Assembly (NCBI GenBank): GCA_030704615.1
Contig: CM060732.1
Location: 58,259,053 to 58,323,052 of the forward strand
Source of the DNA: Takakia lepidozioides
Taxonomy: Eukaryota; Streptophyta; Takakiopsida; Takakiales; Takakiaceae
Direction: 5' to 3'
Length of the DNA stretch: 64,000 bases
Shown piece by piece: positions 60,921 through 64,000 of this stretch; position 1 is the first letter of the stretch; each line of letters opens with the position of its first letter. The notes below the pieces were generated by a model. That model was not told the origin of the DNA. It made no database searches and saw only the letters and a list, made by a program, of their open reading frames with translations. Made by a program: the position numbers and the translations under genes.

Positions 60921-61950
60921 TTTTTTTTAATTTATTTTTTTATGGTCTCTAGGCTGGAATTAAGCTTCTGCCAAATTAAAATACACTTATTTAAACTCAA
61001 CAACACATACAATTTCCGTTGAGCTTCTTTATGACACTTGAATTTTTTCCACCTATTCTTTTAAATTTAAGCCTCCTTTCATTTCGCTTCTCCACCTCTT
61101 CTACATTGTCGTTGGTTGGGTTTATTCTGTAAGGTACACTTTCACGAATTAGGGTTACCGTTCTGGGTTTGTGGTTTCCGTTTGTTCTTTTGGGTTTGCG
61201 GTTGACGGTTTATGAGTGCGGGCTTGGGTTTTAGGCTTATGGTTTGCCTTTGGGGTTTGGAGTTTGGGTTGCGGGATCACTGTTTGTGGTTACGGTTTCC
61301 CGTGTTTCCTGGGTTTAGAATTTGTCGTGTTTGCCGCGTTTGCCGTACAATCAATCTTATTTCAGTCCATCCATGCTCCATTAATCAATGCAGATTTTCA
61401 TTCCACATTCATCCATCATTCATCCCTTCACTTCTTTCATTTATCCATGCTTCTTTCATTTGGCAATTTTTCATCACATATTCATCCCACATTGCATGCA
61501 TGGAGCACAACATCTTTGGTCCCTGGGCTGCCAACGTGAATTTCCATTCAGAAGTGTTTGCATCCACGACAATAGGCCCTGTATTACCTCGGTTGTAGGC
61601 TCTACTTCCCTAATCTGCTCACTTTAAAATGTGCTCAAGCTTAAGGGAATCATTCTGCTCACGATTAGTGTGCAAAGCGTGAGCGTGCTCATGTGAGCTG
61701 CTCACACGTACGGGAGCTACCCTCGTGGTCCACTGCCCTATTCCAATTCAGGAACGACCTATGCATTCAGTATCTGGTTGTGGTAAACAACTTGCAGTAT
61801 CGACTGGTTCTCGACCTCCTTTACGTGAAGTTCCTATAAATCCTATGAATCCCGTGAATCAATCGGTTGGGGTCTCTTTCCATCAATAGATAGTTGATGC
61901 TTTGTGTGCCCCTAATAGTACGCCAGATTCTATTGATCACAACATGATGT
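60921..61950. other. No gene recognised
   Basis: AT-rich, followed by a T/G-rich stretch (61130-61330) with many GGGTTT-like words and a pyrimidine-rich CATTCATCC-type stretch (61380-61480). Open frames are low-complexity by-products. Confidence 0.5.
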
Positions 61951-61956
61951 CAGCTC

Positions 61957-62700
61957 ACTACAACGAATCGCCAAAATAATGACTCAAAAAAGACTGGAAA
62001 CCCAGTCGTTTCAACCAAAAAATGACTGGGCGACTACGAGTCCGAAAGGACAAGACCTATCGGACAACCCAGTCATTCCGGTCATTACGTGGTCGGAGTT
62101 GTTCTTGTCAGTCGTGATGCCGACTGCAGGGTAATTTTTAAGGTGTGGCCACGTGGCGTCGCCACGCGCGGCGTTGACTGAATCTTGGACCTTGACCACA
62201 GTGGACTTTTGACCGGGGGGTTCCGACTTCCCCACCGTGTGCATGCCGGGAACACAGCCGCATGGTTCAGTGTGAAAACTCCACGTGTTCACTTAGAGGC
62301 TGGACACGCGCCGTAGCCGCGTTGCTTCACACTGCTGAATAGTTACGAACTTGTACTACACGAGCACTAACCACTCGTTCAAAAATAACTAGCAAGACGT
62401 TTCAACGACTGCACGGTCAGACTGCGAAGTTGTGAACTACGTCTCGGAGTGTTGGACTCGTAGTAGCGACCGGACTAGCAGTTACCTTCAAGGACACGCG
62501 TGGCTTCCCGGGTCTCGCCACGTGCAGGCCTAAGGCCACAGCACGTGGCGGAGTGAGTTGTCTGCTGGTTGCCTTCATGACTTGCAAGTGGAGTCGACAA
62601 CTGGAGTGTTGAAGTGACAAATGCAACTTGAGGTTTGAAATGCACTACCTCACTAGTGACTACATCGACTGTGGGTTGGGAACCAGGCACTCATGTTGGT
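61957..62700. mobile_element. Possible CACTA-like transposon end
   Basis: CACTACAACGAATCGCC at 61957 resembles the start of CACTA transposon ends. It is followed by short sub-terminal repeats (AATGACT, GACTGG, CCCAGTC and its complement). No second end or transposase was found, so this is a weak call. Confidence 0.2.
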
Positions 62701-63028
62701 TGCACTGACTTGGGGGCTGTGACTTGTAGTTCATACATGTGTAGTATTGTTTCTACTGTGTCTGAATAGCAACACAGATGCTATGATCCATCTACTACGG
62801 CATTGCAACCAACACAATCCCTGCACACTCATGTCATTGCCTATGTGATTCAGACTTCATAACATACAGACCACGCCATCAATGCATGAAATCAAATGAA
62901 CTGCATGAAGAAGAACACGTGACAATGTATTAAGATAACACCTCAAAACTGCCCCATACAGTGCACAAATGCATGAATCTGCAACAACCAAGATTAGAAC
63001 CTGTTTCTGGATATTTGTGTATCGTCAC

Positions 63029-63420
63029 TTTGGCAGTATCATGTCAAAGTCACTCCAAACTATCAAAGGTTCACTCAACCAGCTAACTTGCAGAATTCAA
63101 CATGAAAATTTAGGGCCGATTCTCATAAGAGGGGAAAACAGGGTGAAATGTGTTGAAGAAGGTGCCTTGATTAGCAGTGACTAATTTTATGAATTGTGCC
63201 ACTGCTGCTATGGCTTCCAGTTGACTATGTACCTGGGCATACAGGTTTTGCTTCCACAAGGAGTCATAGGTAATCTGGAGCTTGAAATTTGGCCCTCTTA
63301 GATGAATCTGGACCCACACTCTATCCCTGCTCCTTCAGCTATCCATGCGTCTGCACAAATCATGCATTCATCCTTGCACTTGTTGCTAGCAGATGACAAT
63401 GACAGCATAGAGTTGTTCTA
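63029..63420. repeat. Direct repeat, copy 1
   Basis: Begins TTGGCAGTATCATGTCAAAG and ends near GACAATGACAGCATA..GTTGTTC. Matched by 63608-64000 at an offset of about 579-580 bases with scattered substitutions and small gaps. No gene was recognised. Confidence 0.85.
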
Positions 63421-63607
63421 GGAAACACCCAACTTAGCTTATCACTCTAATTCTTATGCTGAATTGTGTCGGCTACTCTCTGTAATCTAACAGACATTCA
63501 CCTTTTGGTCTCGATTGTCCCACCGTTGACTGGGGTCAGAAATGTGTTCATTCCCCAGTTTCTCCTCATCTCTGTTACCTGTTTTCCGATACTTTCCTGG
63601 TGTCACA

Positions 63608-64000
63608 TTGGCAGTATCATGTCAAAGTCGCTCCAAACTAGATTCACTCAACCAGCTAACTTGAAGAATTCAACATGGAAATTTAGGGCCGGTTCTGATA
63701 AGAGGGAAAAACAGGGTGAAATGTGTTGAAGAAGGTGCCTTCATTAGCAGTGCCTGATTTTTATCAATTGTCCTGCTGCTGCTCCGGCTTCCTACAGTTG
63801 AACATCTTCCCATGCAGGTTTGTTGTAGCTATCCTTCCACAGGGAATCATAGGTAATCTGGAGGTTGAAATCCGGCCCTCTTGGATGAATCTAGACCCAC
63901 ACTCTATCCCCGTTCCTTCACCTATCCATGCCTCTGCACAAATCATGCATACATCCTTGCCTTGCTGCTAGCAGCTGACAATGATAGCCTATATTTGTTC
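63608..64000. repeat. Direct repeat, copy 2 (reaches window edge)
   Basis: Second copy of the 63029-63420 block; the match continues to the last base of the window. Confidence 0.85.

Noticed and set aside
61130-61330. GGGTTT-rich stretch resembling an interstitial telomere repeat
   Set aside because: No run of exact TTTAGGG or TTAGGG units; it is only a degenerate T/G-rich stretch.
1-64000. CRISPR array, bacterial operon, tRNA or rRNA genes
   Set aside because: No regularly spaced short repeats with unique spacers, no operon-like gene order, and no recognisable tRNA or rRNA sequence; everything points to plant nuclear DNA.

Overview
The window is nuclear DNA of a land plant, most likely a seed-free vascular plant (a fern is my best guess). 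The evidence is spliced genes with GT-AG introns, a plant-type ribosomal protein eS10, exons of a riboflavin-biosynthesis deaminase, many decayed DYW-type PPR fragments, and three LTR-type retrotransposons plus a probable fourth. There is nothing bacterial. Species assignment is inference.

The left 48.6 kb is one eS10/PPR segment present three times. Copy L is 1-7812. Copy R2 (41228-48571) is the near-perfect reverse complement of L from about 7347 back to 1. Copy R1 is inverted relative to L and covers L-equivalents 7812 down to about 3216; it is split into four pieces (11371-12962, 19340-20048, 27008-29178, 41194-41230) by three retrotransposons. The intact L and R2 copies supply the empty site for each insertion, so element ends and target-site duplications can be read directly. 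L and R2 each carry an intact, intronless eS10 gene; the PPR and TPR pieces are broken in all copies. A 3.6 kb spacer (7813-11370) between L and R1 holds the 3' end of another DYW-PPR gene and part of a methyltransferase-like gene.

Element B (29179-41189, minus strand, 12 kb) is the most interesting object. It is a Ty3/gypsy-type element with gag, two zinc knuckles, aspartic protease, a complete-looking C5 cytosine DNA methyltransferase domain, reverse transcriptase, RNase H, a DDE integrase and a C-terminal PHD finger. Its terminal repeats are not ordinary LTRs. They are arranged A1 - internal - B1 A2 B2, the split-direct-repeat layout known from tyrosine-recombinase retrotransposons, yet the element has a DDE integrase and a 4-bp target-site duplication. 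Element A (12963-19335, plus strand) is an internally deleted relative with the same A1...B1A2B2 ends and its own 4-bp duplication. Element C (20049-27002, minus strand) is a conventional young chromovirus with a tRNA-iMet primer site, two nearly identical LTRs and a frame-shifted chromodomain.

Right of the duplication come three exons of a PYRD-type riboflavin deaminase (48325-49861, minus), a 500-N assembly gap (51042-51541), a probable long LTR (about 51748-54664) carrying an array of 30-40 bp palindromes, and a multi-exon gene (54665-59989, plus). That gene has a ParB-like DGNHR motif, an aspartate motif (LLDIPDG) followed by an S-adenosylmethionine motif (LDLTCGTG), and an acidic tail. 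The motif order resembles amino-methyltransferases of the beta class. The last 4 kb holds a PPR remnant, short repeats and no recognisable gene.

Many frame breaks lie in homopolymer runs, so some 'pseudogene' calls may reflect consensus errors; the stretch around 16-20 kb looks especially affected.
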